Origin: DSOI01 sp041394885
Lineage (GTDB): Bacteria; Acidobacteriota; Terriglobia; Bryobacterales; Bryobacteraceae
Length of the DNA: 64,000 bases
Reading direction: 5' to 3'
Assembly (NCBI GenBank): GCA_041394885.1
Contig: JAWKHI010000039.1
Span: 7,116-71,115 of the forward strand
Position 1 is the stretch's first letter. Each line of letters starts with the position of its first letter. Made by a program: the position numbers and the translations under genes. The notes beneath the pieces are model-generated. The model worked only from the letters and a program-made list of their open reading frames with translations, was not told the origin of the DNA and searched no databases. Below are positions 26,501-35,227 of this stretch, in pieces.

Positions 26501-26828
26501 CGGTCTTGCGGGCGTACTCATTCAGGGAGGAGCGCACCCAGGCGATGGCTTGGTCGCGATCGGAGGCGGAAGGCTGCGGCATCTTGGCGGGCGGCATCCG
26601 CTTCTGGCGCAGCGCCGTGGTGACGCGGTCCCATTGCTGGAAGTGGGCGCCGAAGTCGCGCTTGGCGAGCATCTGTTCGAGGTTGATGCCGCCCATGGCG
26701 GCCTTGCCGTGGCATTGCAGGCAGTACTTGCCGAACGCGGATGGGGCGTCCTGGGCAAACGCCGCGACGGCGGACAGAGAGGGTGCGAGCGCCAGACAGA
26801 GTACGAGCGTGGTGCGGCAGGGGTTCAT
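23550..26828 (-). CDS. Exported multi-domain cytochrome c-like protein (DUF1587/1595/1592/1588/1585)
   Basis: ATG at 26828 gives about 1092 residues; a GTG at 26834 is an alternative start. A signal peptide is followed by a single c-type haem motif YCLQCHGKA (CxxCH) about 35 residues in. The rest follows the usual planctomycete-type order: an RRLTSAEYAYTLQDLTG region (DUF1587), carbohydrate-binding-like beta segments, then AFAARAWRRPLTEPEKDRL (DUF1595), LSYFLWSSAPDAELRRAA (DUF1592), HRGGMMRLGAVLTATSAP (DUF1588) with CAGCHSRIDPLGFALEHYD, and a C-terminal DUF1585. CAGCH gives a second CxxCH. It forms an operon with DUF1552. The long plus-strand ORF across it is a shadow. Confidence 0.9.
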   Translation of the reverse strand: MNPCRTTLVLCLALAPSLSAVAAFAQDAPSAFGKYCLQCHGKAAMGGINLEQMLAKRDFGAHFQQWDRVTTALRQKRMPPAKMPQPSASDRDQAIAWVRSSLNEYARKTAGDPGPVTVRRLTSAEYAYTLQDLTGVEFKFDGEFATDAVGGEGFTNFGDVQFIADANLERYLEAAKLVANHAVIGAGPLGFFADPGMSGFELSAIDRIQHIYTTYGFRAAAGEGGKPYGLERYSKAFFAAWSFQHRGKLGHPDWTLAQLAAREGLTARFVEHIWSAVNRRDASYPTSGVVDRFHKLPVPAGADFDESAMREACAAIKDYSINWPRWLFAAGDLAEGGRGDERALVITDAALAAVSKHRFNFFLRGRRVNPDEAEKQPPPPAGPTVRKIYFSVLPANPRAADGKAVIAWRNPTVRMRGRDRGTSTSQPFRAVLTPESLAKLNPAEDGSFVTEGETNLALDVNLAAGAFGMQLQVEAELLGAPSGSVLRVTISDREEAASGTPVWSLMADPESDGYRQWKAGVLDFAGSFPQASHGEPAPSDKDEIPAPFDNTYNQPERDYYHTRVKYLREDGFLVEKMLDDATRVRLEHAWADLLASFEFHDAYFHFAAEKFKVDIKGADGKPRSIATFAKSEIDALPADLQPFAATLRESYDKVQAAQLAAHPGHIDDCLAFAARAWRRPLTEPEKDRLRGFYTDARERYQLDHAAAVRSLLARILVAPDFLYRIETPRTQTRRADAAPLSSWEIATRLSYFLWSSAPDAELRRAAEADKLTDSAEIARQAKRMLADPKARRFANEFFGQWLGFYRFDQHRGVDTGRFPEFTDKIKAAMYDEAVSFFEHIVRADRPVSEMLTADYTFANNGLAKHYGLASVPAGEQLQRIDGVQAQHRGGMMRLGAVLTATSAPLRTSPVKRGDWLLRRILGTPVPPPPPDAGSIPADPKQFGGLSVKQRLDAHRRNATCAGCHSRIDPLGFALEHYDPTGRWRDSYEDGKAIEDSGTLADQTEVAGVDGLLAYLEREQTQVRRNLSNKLLGFALGRTVRISDWPLVDEMIGAGADAPFSELITRIAVSPQFRNIRASGGAEPKTTTTGDNE

Positions 26829-26847
26829 CGACACGGATTCGCCCTTT

Positions 26848-26853
26848 ATTATA
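26848..26853 (-). promoter_or_regulatory. TATAAT -10 box of the DUF1592/DUF1552 operon
   Basis: On the minus strand TATAAT ends 19 nt before the ATG at 26828, implying a leader of about 12 nt. The rest of 26829-27095 shows no other convincing signal or gene. Confidence 0.5.
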
Positions 26854-27095
26854 TGTCCAGTTTCCGGATTCAGGGAGGAGCGCTGGTACCAATCGCAATC
26901 TCCGCACCGGCTGGCGGCGGAGTTTGATGGCCGTTGGCAAGCTGGACCAGGTGATTCTGCTGTCGAGCGCGTACATGGCCGCGGGAGCCGAGTGTCTCAG
27001 CACCGAATCCAAAGTCGACCCCAACCTGTCCCTTTTTTCGACTATGGTGCGCTCTATTCCAATAGCGGCCCTGACGCCGCCAACTGGGAGGTCTC

Positions 27096-28832
27096 TTGGG
27101 TTGCCTGCATTCTTCTACCCCGCGGCACCTTACCGCGCTTATTCTGTTTTCCGCTTCCGCGCAGTGCGAATCGCCCGTGCGGCAGCTATATTTCGAACCA
27201 GTAACGGCCGGCGCATTTGCTACCGGCGGCGGAGGCTCGGCCAGAGTCAATGGGCGGGGCTTTGAAATAGACACCGCTTCCCTACGGGTTGTTTTCGAGG
27301 GAGCAACGGGTCTCTCCGCGCCAGTTCCAGAAGGCCCACGGGCGGGCGTTTCGAACTATCTTGCCGGCAATGATCCGAAACTCTGGCGCCGCGGCGTTCC
27401 GCACTTCGCCAAAGTGCGTGTGCCGGAGGTCTACCCTGGAATCGACGCGGTCTTTTACGGGAACGCCGAGAACGAGCTCGAGTTCGACTTCGTGCTGCAG
27501 CCTGGCGCCGATCCGGGCGCGATCCGGCTTCGGTACGACGGCGCTACCAGTCTGGAGGTGGGTGCCGAGGGGCACTTGACCATCGCGACACCTACGGGCA
27601 AGGTGGTGCAACGGGCTCCGGTCATCCTGCAGCAGGGCGAGCGCATCGCCGGACGATACCGCGTCGAGGGGCTCACGGCAGCGTTTGAGTTGCAGGCCTA
27701 CGATCCCGCCGAGGCGTTGACGATCGACCCCGTGATTACCTGGGGCACGCTTCTCGGTGGCGCGGCGACTGAGGCAGGTTCCCATGCTGCCTATGATTCA
27801 GCCGGGAATCTCTATATCGGCTACGTACTCTTCGGCGGCGAACCGCGCCCGGGGGTGACGGGCACGGGCACCCTGGTCGTCGAGAAGTTCACGCCCAACC
27901 GGACACTGGTTTGGTCGACGAGGTTCGGAGGCACGGGCGCTATTTGTGGTGGGGGGCAGGCGTTCGAGTGTCCCGATCTGATGTGGGAGATGGTGGTAGA
28001 CTCAGCCGGCCAGATCGCCATCGTCGGCAGTACGCGGCATCGGAACTTTCCGCTGAAAAACGCTATCTACTCCACGGGACTCCACAATCCGGACCCGGTG
28101 CCCTTCGTTCTCAAGCTGAACTCGGCAGGCAATGACTTCCAGTTTTCCACCTTCTTCGGAGCGTTTCGGAACGGCGCCGTGAGCGGCCCCGACCGCGTGT
28201 TCGGCGTCCGCACCGACGCCGCTGGCAATACCTACGTCGGCGGCTATACGCTTTCTCCGCAGGATTTCATCACGACGCAGAATAACTTCATGGGTTCCGT
28301 GACGGCGAATGCGGAAGCGGGATTCATGGCCAAGTTCGGCCCTACGGGCACGCTTCTCTATTCCGTGCTGATTGGCGCGACGGGGCCCGCAACAAGCGAA
28401 CGGTTTTGCCGTGCCGGAGCCTTCACAATCGACGCGGCGGGCAACGCGTATCTGGCTGGTTCGCCATGCAGCGGATTGGAGGTAACGCCCGGTGCGTTCA
28501 CGACGGTTTCGGCCGATTTCTCGGGGTTTGTGGCGAAGCTAAACCCCGCCGGGACAGACCTGGTCTATGCCACCTATATTCCTGGCTTCATTGACATCCA
28601 GTCCATCGCCGCCGACAGCACCGGTGCCGCCTACTTTACTGGGGCAAGCTACGGTCTGGGCGGATTCACCACCACCCCCGGCGTATACCGGGAGGCTCCG
28701 ATCGGCGCGCCGAACGACTACTGGCCAGCACTGGTGAAGCTGAACCCCGCCGGAACCGCGAGAGTATATTCGGCGTACCTCGGCGAGAATTTCCCTGTTG
28801 CCGCCTGTGTTCCCGCGGGTATTGGTGGATAG
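27096..28832 (+). CDS. Exported SBBP beta-propeller protein, N-terminal part of a longer broken gene
   Basis: The open frame encodes 578 residues. After a signal-like N-terminus comes the domain that commonly precedes SBBP repeats (VNGRGFEIDTASLRVVFEGA, YPGIDAVFYGNAENELEFDF, EALTIDPVITWGTLLGG). Then come beta-propeller repeats with the recurring DAAGNTYVGGYT-type turn (DSAGNLYIGY, DSAGQIAIVGST, DAAGNTYVGGYT, DAAGNAYLAGSP, DSTGAAYFTGAS). The frame ends at a TAG after PAGIGG, but the expected continuation, VFPRVLVDSQARPLIVHYTE, is found one base over from about 28798. So this is the front of a larger surface protein whose rear is frameshifted. Confidence 0.8.
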   Translation: MGCLHSSTPRHLTALILFSASAQCESPVRQLYFEPVTAGAFATGGGGSARVNGRGFEIDTASLRVVFEGATGLSAPVPEGPRAGVSNYLAGNDPKLWRRGVPHFAKVRVPEVYPGIDAVFYGNAENELEFDFVLQPGADPGAIRLRYDGATSLEVGAEGHLTIATPTGKVVQRAPVILQQGERIAGRYRVEGLTAAFELQAYDPAEALTIDPVITWGTLLGGAATEAGSHAAYDSAGNLYIGYVLFGGEPRPGVTGTGTLVVEKFTPNRTLVWSTRFGGTGAICGGGQAFECPDLMWEMVVDSAGQIAIVGSTRHRNFPLKNAIYSTGLHNPDPVPFVLKLNSAGNDFQFSTFFGAFRNGAVSGPDRVFGVRTDAAGNTYVGGYTLSPQDFITTQNNFMGSVTANAEAGFMAKFGPTGTLLYSVLIGATGPATSERFCRAGAFTIDAAGNAYLAGSPCSGLEVTPGAFTTVSADFSGFVAKLNPAGTDLVYATYIPGFIDIQSIAADSTGAAYFTGASYGLGGFTTTPGVYREAPIGAPNDYWPALVKLNPAGTARVYSAYLGENFPVAACVPAGIGG

Positions 28833-31196
28833 CCAGGCGCGTCCGCTGATCGTTCACTATACTGAGCTACCGGCCCAACCGCTCGCAGGCGCGGTCTACT
28901 CGCGCCCCTGGCTCAACGATGTTGGCAACGGCACCTACGACACGCGCGCCACCTACCTGCTACGCCTGAACGCGTCGGCCTCGGCCATGCTGCCAAGGCC
29001 ACTTTTCTCCACTCGACGCGGGATACCTTCCGCGCTCAGTTCTACGACCATGCCGTGCTCGGCTAATGGCGGTTCGCCCTCACCCTGTCCACGGACGCGG
29101 CCCGGGTGCTCACTGCGGATGCGATCGATACGGTGACTGACCTCGATATCTCGATCCTCGAGCTGGACCTCGACTCGACGCCCACCCCTGCACGCCACGC
29201 GATCAGCGCAAAGCGGACTGTTCGCATTCACAGGAGGCCGGCTGAGCTTCGAGGTGCAGCCCACGCCGATCAACAGCGGATGCGCATGGACCGTGGGCGG
29301 CGCGCCGGCGTGGTTCCAACTGCTGCAGGCTCGGCTGTCACCGGCAGCGGCTATGGAGTGGTGGAGTGGCGGCTGGCGCAGAACGGATCGACGCGGCGCA
29401 CCGCGCTGCTCAGCGTGACCGGGGGCGGCACGCTCCGGGGTTTCACAGGCCGGCGTCATTGGTTGCACCACCACCATTTCGCCCGGAACAGCTACGGCAG
29501 TCGCGGGAGGCGAGGCGTCGAAGACGTTACCCATCAGCGTGAGTCCGGCCGGGTGCCAGTGGCTGGCGACGTCGACGGTGCCGTGGATCACGATTTCGAA
29601 TCGCGTGGGCACGGGCAACGGGACGATCACCTATTCGGTCGCCGCGAATGCCGGATTTCCGCGTACAGGGCAGATCGTCTTCAACGAACAGACCGAAGCG
29701 GCGCTGCATTTCGATGTGAGCCAGGCCGGGTCGACGGCTTGCACGTACTCGATACCGCCGCCGGGTTCGGCCAGCATCAGTTCCACGGCGATCACCGGCG
29801 GGAGCATTCCTGTGACCGCGCCAGCAGGATGCGCATGGATGGCGGCGAGCAACGCTGCGTGGGTGACGGTCACTTCCGGGGCGAGCGGCAATGGCGATGG
29901 GACGATCCAATACTCGGTGGCGGCCAACACAGGGGCCGCGCGCAGCGCCGCATCAATATCGCTCAACCGGCGGTGCCGAACCTCGGCTTCACGATCAATC
30001 AGGCGGCACCGGCGCCGTGTGCCTATAGCATCAGCCCCGGCAGCGCCGGGCCGATACTTTCGAGCGGCGGCGGTGGATCGGTTGGCGTGACGATCACCGC
30101 CGGCTCGGGATGCAACTGGACGGCGGCGAGCAACGCCGCGTGGATAGCAGTCACGTCCGGTGCAGGCGGCACGGGCAACGGGACGGTCAGCTACACGGTC
30201 GCTGCCAATACGACAAATGCGGCGCGAACGGGCACGCTGACGATCGCTGGGCAGACCTTCACGGTCACGCAAGCCGGCATTCCGGTGAACGTGCTTTCGA
30301 TCGGCGATCCGAATCCCTCCTCGGGGAGCAACCCACGCGGGTGTTTCAGTTCTCCTTCAGCAATACCAGGGGCATCTCTGCGTTCACCGTGCTGAATGTT
30401 CTGATTAATAGCGCGGTCATTGGGACGCTCAGCATGCTATCTGGCGTACCTGCCATCATCAAGAGCTTCGCTGGAACGCTGCTGTTGGTGAACGACAATG
30501 GCGATGCCGGCGGTCTTTTGCCGGATCTATCTCAGTTCCAGGAACGGGCACAGTTTCCAACGGCCAGTGCAGCATCCAGGAGCGTCTTGGCCTCCCTGGC
30601 GGCAGCAACAACCAGCTGTTCTTGCAGATGACAATTACGTTCCCCACCAGTTGGGCGGGGCCCAAGGTGGTGTATCAGGCGGCGCGCGACAATCAGGGCA
30701 ACAACACGGGGTGGCTGGCGAAGGGTGTCTGGCGCATCCCTTCGCCTACGCAGCCGGTGGGGGTGCAAAACCTGACGCCGGCACGATCGACGTGACCCGC
30801 GTCACGCTAACAACCACGTTCAATGACATCACCGGGTTCGCGGATCTGACGATTCTCAACCTGCTGATCAACAATGCCATCGACGGACGCAACGCCTGCT
30901 ACGTGGCGTTCATACGCGCCGCGGGGACGCTCGTGCTGGTGAATGACGCCGGTGACGCGGGCGGTCCTTTCGCGGGTTCGATGACGATACCGGGATCGGG
31001 GTCGGTGATGAATAGCCAATGCATCGTTCGCGCCGCGGGCTCGTCAGCGTCGGGTGTGGGGGGCACGTTTACCTTGACGCTGGACTTCGAGTTCGCCGGC
31101 AGTTTCCGCGGAGATCGCATCGTCTATGCGGCGGCGCGGGATGGCCAGGGCAATAATTCGGGATGGCAGTCGATGGGTACGGTGACGGTTCCCTAA
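28798..31196 (+). pseudogene. C-terminal part of the SBBP/BACON surface protein, many frameshifts
   Basis: Protein-like sequence continues from the SBBP part but hops between frames. There is an SBBP end (SRPWLNDVGNGTYDTRATYL), DTFRAQFYDHAV-type and WRFALTLSTDAARVL-type pieces, then at least three BACON domains (CQWLATSTVPWITIS with GTGNGTITYSVAANAG; CAWMAASNAAWVTVTSG; CNWTAASNAAWIAVTSGAGG). Two copies follow of an acidobacterial domain marked by a VLNVLINxA/ILNLLINNA segment, LVNDxGDAGG and GNNxGW. Shifts lie near 28.80, 28.99, 29.04, 29.23, 29.33, 29.44, 29.95, 30.34 and 30.53-30.78 kb. The frame ends at TAA 31194-31196, overlapping the convergent DUF4276 stop. Either a decaying adhesin or an error-rich stretch. 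Confidence 0.75.
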
Positions 31197-31846
31197 AGCG
31201 GAGAGAGCGTTTCGAGAGTTTCGAGCCAGTGGCGGAAGTGGGGGCATTGGGCGCGCATGGCGTCGAGTCCGACGGCCATGGCGCCGTGGGTGCCGTCGAT
31301 GACTTTGCTGTATCGGGGGTGGAGGGCGAGGATGCGTTTTGAAGGCGTGGTTTCGGGACTGTCGTCGATGTCTTCCGGGGTTGGGTGTTCCGTGCGGATG
31401 GCTATCAGCGGCTGGGCGAGTTCCGGCCGGTAGATGGCTTGGGCGAACGCCGTAGGATCGCTGAACAGCACTGCCTCGTACTCGTGAAGTTGGAGGTACG
31501 GAATGAAGCGTTTTTCGGGGCGTAAATCGGGGATTTCGGCGCAGATGTCGCCGAGGAGCGCGGTCTCGATTCTCTGGACTTTTTCGATTCCGGGGCGGTT
31601 GGCGGGCGGAGCATGCTCCGGGTAGCCCTTGCCGATGCCGTATAGATCGATCATCGTGGAGCAGTATGCGTCGCGATCCTGCTTGAGTTGCCGGATCACG
31701 TCACCACGCACGCGCCGGTATGCGGTTCGGCCGCCGAGACTGCGCGGTTCGGGGTGAACGCCGTGTCGCCATAACGCCGGAGCCAGGAGTTCATTGACGA
31801 ACGATTCCTCCGTTTCACCCTCGACAAAGATGTAGAGGCGCGTCAC
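31193..31846 (-). CDS. DUF4276 family protein (TOPRIM-like), partner of an ATPase
   Basis: GTG at 31846 overlaps the upstream ATPase stop as GTGA and gives 217 residues; the longer frame upstream is run-through. The N-terminus RLYIFVEGETEESFVNELL matches a TOPRIM-type first strand with the conserved Glu, and LQLHEYEAVLFSDPTAFAQA (middle) is the other DUF4276 hallmark. DUF4276 proteins are usually encoded next to an OLD/RecF-like ATPase, and such ATPase plus TOPRIM pairs include anti-phage systems of the OLD and PARIS types. This gene is intact while its partner is broken. Confidence 0.8.
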   Translation of the reverse strand: MTRLYIFVEGETEESFVNELLAPALWRHGVHPEPRSLGGRTAYRRVRGDVIRQLKQDRDAYCSTMIDLYGIGKGYPEHAPPANRPGIEKVQRIETALLGDICAEIPDLRPEKRFIPYLQLHEYEAVLFSDPTAFAQAIYRPELAQPLIAIRTEHPTPEDIDDSPETTPSKRILALHPRYSKVIDGTHGAMAVGLDAMRAQCPHFRHWLETLETLSPL

Positions 31847-32984
31847 GAATGACCGTTGTTCCCGCGGCGGACCGCTTCGGGGATCTGTTCGCCCCGTGGA
31901 CGTCCGCCTAATATGTTCTTCTGCCAGAGCTCGCCGAGAGTATATTCGCCGAGCCACTCCGAGAGGCTGTCTGCATCGAGGCGGCGGAAGACGGATTCGC
32001 CGTTCTCGCGCTCCACGACGATGACGTCTTCGGGTTGGAACTCGCTGAGCAGTGCAGGCGACTGAGAGGAAACAATGATCTGGCGCGTGACCGCCGCTGT
32101 CTGTTTGAAGAGGCTGCCAACGAGTGTCAGTGCGTAAGGGGTGCAGCCCAGTTCAGCTCGTCGAACAACAGCATCGCGGCCGGAGGCGACGGCGAAGAAG
32201 CGCGGTGGCCATGCAGATGAAACGCAGGGTCCCGTCGGAGAGTTGGTGCGCGCGAAAGGGATAGTCCGAACCCCGCTGCCTCCATTCGAGCTGAATCATG
32301 GAAGGGGCAAGGGGGTCCGGACGAAGGTTGAAGTCGTCGAAGAACGGCGCGGCCAAGCGCACGACGTCACGGATCTTCGAGTAGCACTCAGGGGTTCTGG
32401 CGCTGAATCAGGTACAGAAATGGGGCGAGATTATCCGCTTCCGGGCGGAAGTACTCGTTGTCGTTCAAGGCGTGGGCGCGGCGGACTGCGGCGGTGGCGC
32501 TGGTGTCGTGGAAATGATAGACGACCCGACTGGATATGGCATTGTACACCTCGCAATACGGTCCGTGCGGCTGATTCCTGCAGTGCTGGCGAAGCTGAGC
32601 CTCCTGATGGCCGGAGCCGAAGCGCAGGCCAAACGGGCCGGAATCCCTTTGGAAGCCTACCCGCTCCTCGACGACGACGAGCCGGTTGTCGGGTGTCGGC
32701 GCCAACAAGAACCCATAGCTGTTCTGCCCAAAAACCAGGTTGGCCGCAAGCTCCCGCGTGACCTTCGGACCCATGAATAGACATGCGTCCGCCCCTCCCT
32801 CGACCGTGGCGATGTGGACCTGCAACCTTTCCTCCACCATCTCGCGCAGCAAGCGAAAGAAATCCAACGAAGTTGCTCTTGCCAAACCCATTCGCGCCAA
32901 TCAGCACGTTCAGCGGACGCAGTTCGAGTCCTCGGCTTGCGGATCGACTTGAACCGCGATCGTAATCCTGTCGAGTTGGGCCAT
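31843..32984 (-). pseudogene. OLD/RecF-like AAA ATPase paired with DUF4276, multiple frameshifts
   Basis: ATG at 32984 (MAQLDRITI) begins an ATPase of about 380 residues that must be read across frames. Pieces in order are RFKSIRK, LELRPLNVLIGANGFGKSNF (Walker A), DFFRLLREMVEERLQ, TRELAANLVFGQNSYGFLLA, AHALNDNEYFRPEADNLAPF, CYSKIRDVVRLAAPFFDDF, FRAHQLSDGTLRFICMATAL (signature region), AAMLLFDEL (Walker B) and TRQIIVSSQSPALLSEFQPE through to a stop that overlaps the DUF4276 start. At least six indels separate these pieces, several in the first 100 bp. The coding signal is strong, so decay is recent or the sequence is error-prone. Confidence 0.75.
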
Positions 32985-33169
32985 GGCCGCCCCTCCAGGA
33001 TACGCACCTCCGAAGCGGAACGGCGCCCTGGACAATGGCGTATGTCACGGTTGCGCCGGGCAAGCTCGGCGTCGACGATCGCGCTGGCGCCAGATGATGG
33101 TGGACCTTCGCAACGGGGGTCCTGATTTCGGCCTCCACACGCAGCCATTGACGGCGAGGATCTTCCTCC

Positions 33170-33285
33170 GCCGGACATCCCCTCGAGCCCCGAGTTCCAG
33201 CTCTCTTTCACCTACACCCCGGGGGGCATCGCGAGCTTCACGGTGCTGAACGTGCTCATCAACAACGCGATTCGGCGCCCCGAGG
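33170..33285 (+). pseudogene. Fragment of the same surface-protein domain as at 30.3-31.2 kb
   Basis: The plus strand reads SSPEFQLSFTYTPGGIASFT then VLNVLINNAI, closely matching NPRVFQFSFSNTRGISAFTV-LNVLINSAV near 30.35 kb and the ILNLLINNAI copy near 30.85 kb. It is cut off after this point. The ATPase/DUF4276 pair therefore lies between copies of one domain. Confidence 0.65.
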
Positions 33286-33290
33286 GCCGC

Positions 33291-33296
33291 TATACT
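33291..33296 (+). promoter_or_regulatory. TATACT -10 box of the ASPIC/UnbV gene
   Basis: TATACT ends 11 nt before the GTG at 33308, giving a predicted leader of about 5 nt. No Shine-Dalgarno is visible. Confidence 0.5.
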
Positions 33297-33307
33297 GATG
33301 TCGAGCC

Positions 33308-35020
33308 GTGTTGCGAAGCGTATTGTTCACCCTGATGCTGCTGGCGCCACATTCGCTGGCCGCGCAGGGAGTCTCGTCGCGGGCGGTGCGCGCCACTCCT
33401 CGCGGAAAGCCCTCGGGAATCCCTTTTCTGGCGCAGTTCACCGATGTCGCGGCCGAAGCCGGATTGACGCATCCGGTGGTTTACGGCACCAACGAAAAAA
33501 AGACCTATATCCTCGAAACGGTGGGGTCCGGCGCGGCGCTGATCGACTATGACAACGATGGGCTGGTCGACATCTTCCTGCTGACGGGCACGAGGCTCGA
33601 CGGCGACCCGCCCGGCAATACGAATCGTCTGTACCGGAATCTGGGCGATCTGAAGTTCACCGACGTAACGGCGAAGGCCGGGCTGACGCGCTCGGGCTGG
33701 AGCGGATCGGTGACGGTGGGTGACTACGATAACGACGGCCACGTGGATCTGTTTCTGACCTACTGGGGCAACAACGTGCTCTATCGCAACAACGGCGACG
33801 GCACCTTCACCGACCGGTCCGCACAAGCGGGGTTCACCGCGCCGGGAAAACGATGGGGTTCCGGCGCGACCTTCCTCGACTACGATCGCGACGGCGATCT
33901 GGATCTTTTCGTGGCCAACTACCTGGATCTGGATCTGGAGAAGATCCCGAAGCCGGGGTCCTCTTCCAACTGCAACTGGAAGGGGGTGCCGGTGAACTGC
34001 GGTCCTCGCGGTTTGCCGACGGCGAAGAATGCGCTGTACCGGAACGACAAGGGCGTTTTCACCGACGTGACGGCCGCATCCGGCATCGGGGCCGCTGGCG
34101 GAAGCTACGCGATGACGGCGGTGGCTGCCGATTTCGACGAAGACGGCTGGCCGGATTTGTACGTGGCCTGCGATTCCACGCCCAGCTTCTTTTATCACAA
34201 CAATGGCGATGGCACCTTCGCCGAGACCGGTTTGGAGCGCGGGGTGGCGCTGAACGAAGACGGCATGGAACAGGCCGGGATGGGGCTTGGCATCGGCGAC
34301 TACAACCTCGACGGGCACTTGGACATTTTCAAAACGCATTTCGCCGACGACACCAACATCCTGTACCGCAACGACGGGCAAGGGAATTTCGAAGACGTCA
34401 CGATCGCGGCCGGCCTGGGAGTGGAGACACGCTACATTGCGTGGGGCGCGGCAATCGCGGACCTCGACAACGACGGGCTCCCGGATCTGTTCGCCGTCAC
34501 CGGCTCGGTGTATCCGGAGATCGAGAAGAAACTGCCGGCGTACGCATTCCGGACGCCGCGTCTTCTGTTTCGCAACCTGGGTGGGGGCAAGTTCGAGGAG
34601 TTGATCGCGGAGGCGGGGCCGGGAATCGCGGCCGTGCACGCCAGCCGTGGCGCGGCGCTGGGGGACCTGGACAACGACGGGGACCTGGACATCGTGGTGG
34701 TGAACATGAACGAACCGCCGTCGCTGCTGCGGAACGATCTGGCGGCGCCGGGCCGGCACTGGCTGGAGGTGAAGCTGGAGGGGCGCGCGTCGAACCGGAG
34801 CGCGATCGGGGCGCGGGTGACGGCGCGGTATGGGGACCGGACGCAGGCGCAGGCGGTGATCGGGCAATCGAGCTACTACTCGGCCAACGATCTCCGCTTG
34901 CACTTCGGGCTTGGGGATGCGAAAGAAGCCAGCATCGAGATTCGCTGGCCGGACGGGCGGAAACAGACCGTGGAGGGTGTGAAAGCGGATCAGGTTTTCC
35001 GCGTGCGGGAACCGGAGTAG
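33308..35020 (+). CDS. Exported FG-GAP/VCBS repeat protein with C-terminal ASPIC/UnbV domain
   Basis: GTG at 33308 opens a 570-aa protein with a signal peptide (LFTLMLLAPHSLAAQG). It has at least six FG-GAP calcium-binding repeats of the form DYDNDGLVDIFL (DYDNDGHVDLFL, DYDRDGDLDLFV, DFDEDGWPDLYV, DYNLDGHLDIFK, DLDNDGLPDLFA, DLDNDGDLDIVV). The C-terminal ASPIC/UnbV domain includes NRSAIGARVTARYGDRTQAQ, SSYYSANDLRLHFGLGDA and IEIRWPDGRKQTVEGV. These secreted seven-bladed-propeller-like proteins are expanded in Acidobacteria; their ligands are unknown. The gene is intact in contrast to the broken stretch just upstream. Confidence 0.92.
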   Translation: MLRSVLFTLMLLAPHSLAAQGVSSRAVRATPRGKPSGIPFLAQFTDVAAEAGLTHPVVYGTNEKKTYILETVGSGAALIDYDNDGLVDIFLLTGTRLDGDPPGNTNRLYRNLGDLKFTDVTAKAGLTRSGWSGSVTVGDYDNDGHVDLFLTYWGNNVLYRNNGDGTFTDRSAQAGFTAPGKRWGSGATFLDYDRDGDLDLFVANYLDLDLEKIPKPGSSSNCNWKGVPVNCGPRGLPTAKNALYRNDKGVFTDVTAASGIGAAGGSYAMTAVAADFDEDGWPDLYVACDSTPSFFYHNNGDGTFAETGLERGVALNEDGMEQAGMGLGIGDYNLDGHLDIFKTHFADDTNILYRNDGQGNFEDVTIAAGLGVETRYIAWGAAIADLDNDGLPDLFAVTGSVYPEIEKKLPAYAFRTPRLLFRNLGGGKFEELIAEAGPGIAAVHASRGAALGDLDNDGDLDIVVVNMNEPPSLLRNDLAAPGRHWLEVKLEGRASNRSAIGARVTARYGDRTQAQAVIGQSSYYSANDLRLHFGLGDAKEASIEIRWPDGRKQTVEGVKADQVFRVREPE

Positions 35021-35027
35021 CGGCTAG

Positions 35028-35224
35028 TCTGTGGTTAAAGTCCCGTGGGTCGCGCGGCGCAGGATCTGCGCCCGCAGGCGAGGCGCGAGGCGATCCAGCC
35101 CTCGGTTCATTCGGACAGAGGGCGGGCCATCTCGTTCGACGAGCCCCATTCGACACGGTGGGGGCCTCCGGGGGCAAACCCTGGCCGCCCAAAGGGTTGC
35201 GGCCCACGCGACTTTAGCCACAGA
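35028..35224. repeat. 197-bp element bounded by 26-bp imperfect inverted repeats (MITE-like)
   Basis: The left end TCTGTGGTTAAAGTCCCGTG (continuing to 35053) matches the reverse complement of the right end (35199-35224) at 23 of 26 positions. Each arm is flanked by CTAG within a few bases. The 145-bp interior has no credible ORF. The element fills the gap between the ASPIC/UnbV stop and the JAMM-gene stop, ending 3 nt from the latter. It looks like a non-autonomous mobile repeat or a structured bidirectional terminator. Confidence 0.55.
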
Positions 35225-35227
35225 CCG

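Noticed and set aside
23532..26927. A 1131-codon plus-strand open frame opposite the DUF1592-type gene
   Set aside because: It is Gly/Ala/Val-rich with no family motifs, and the opposite strand carries the complete multi-domain cytochrome. High GC leaves this frame open by chance.
28830..28832. Readthrough at the stop of the SBBP protein
   Set aside because: The expected continuation lies in a different frame, so an indel rather than stop recoding explains it.
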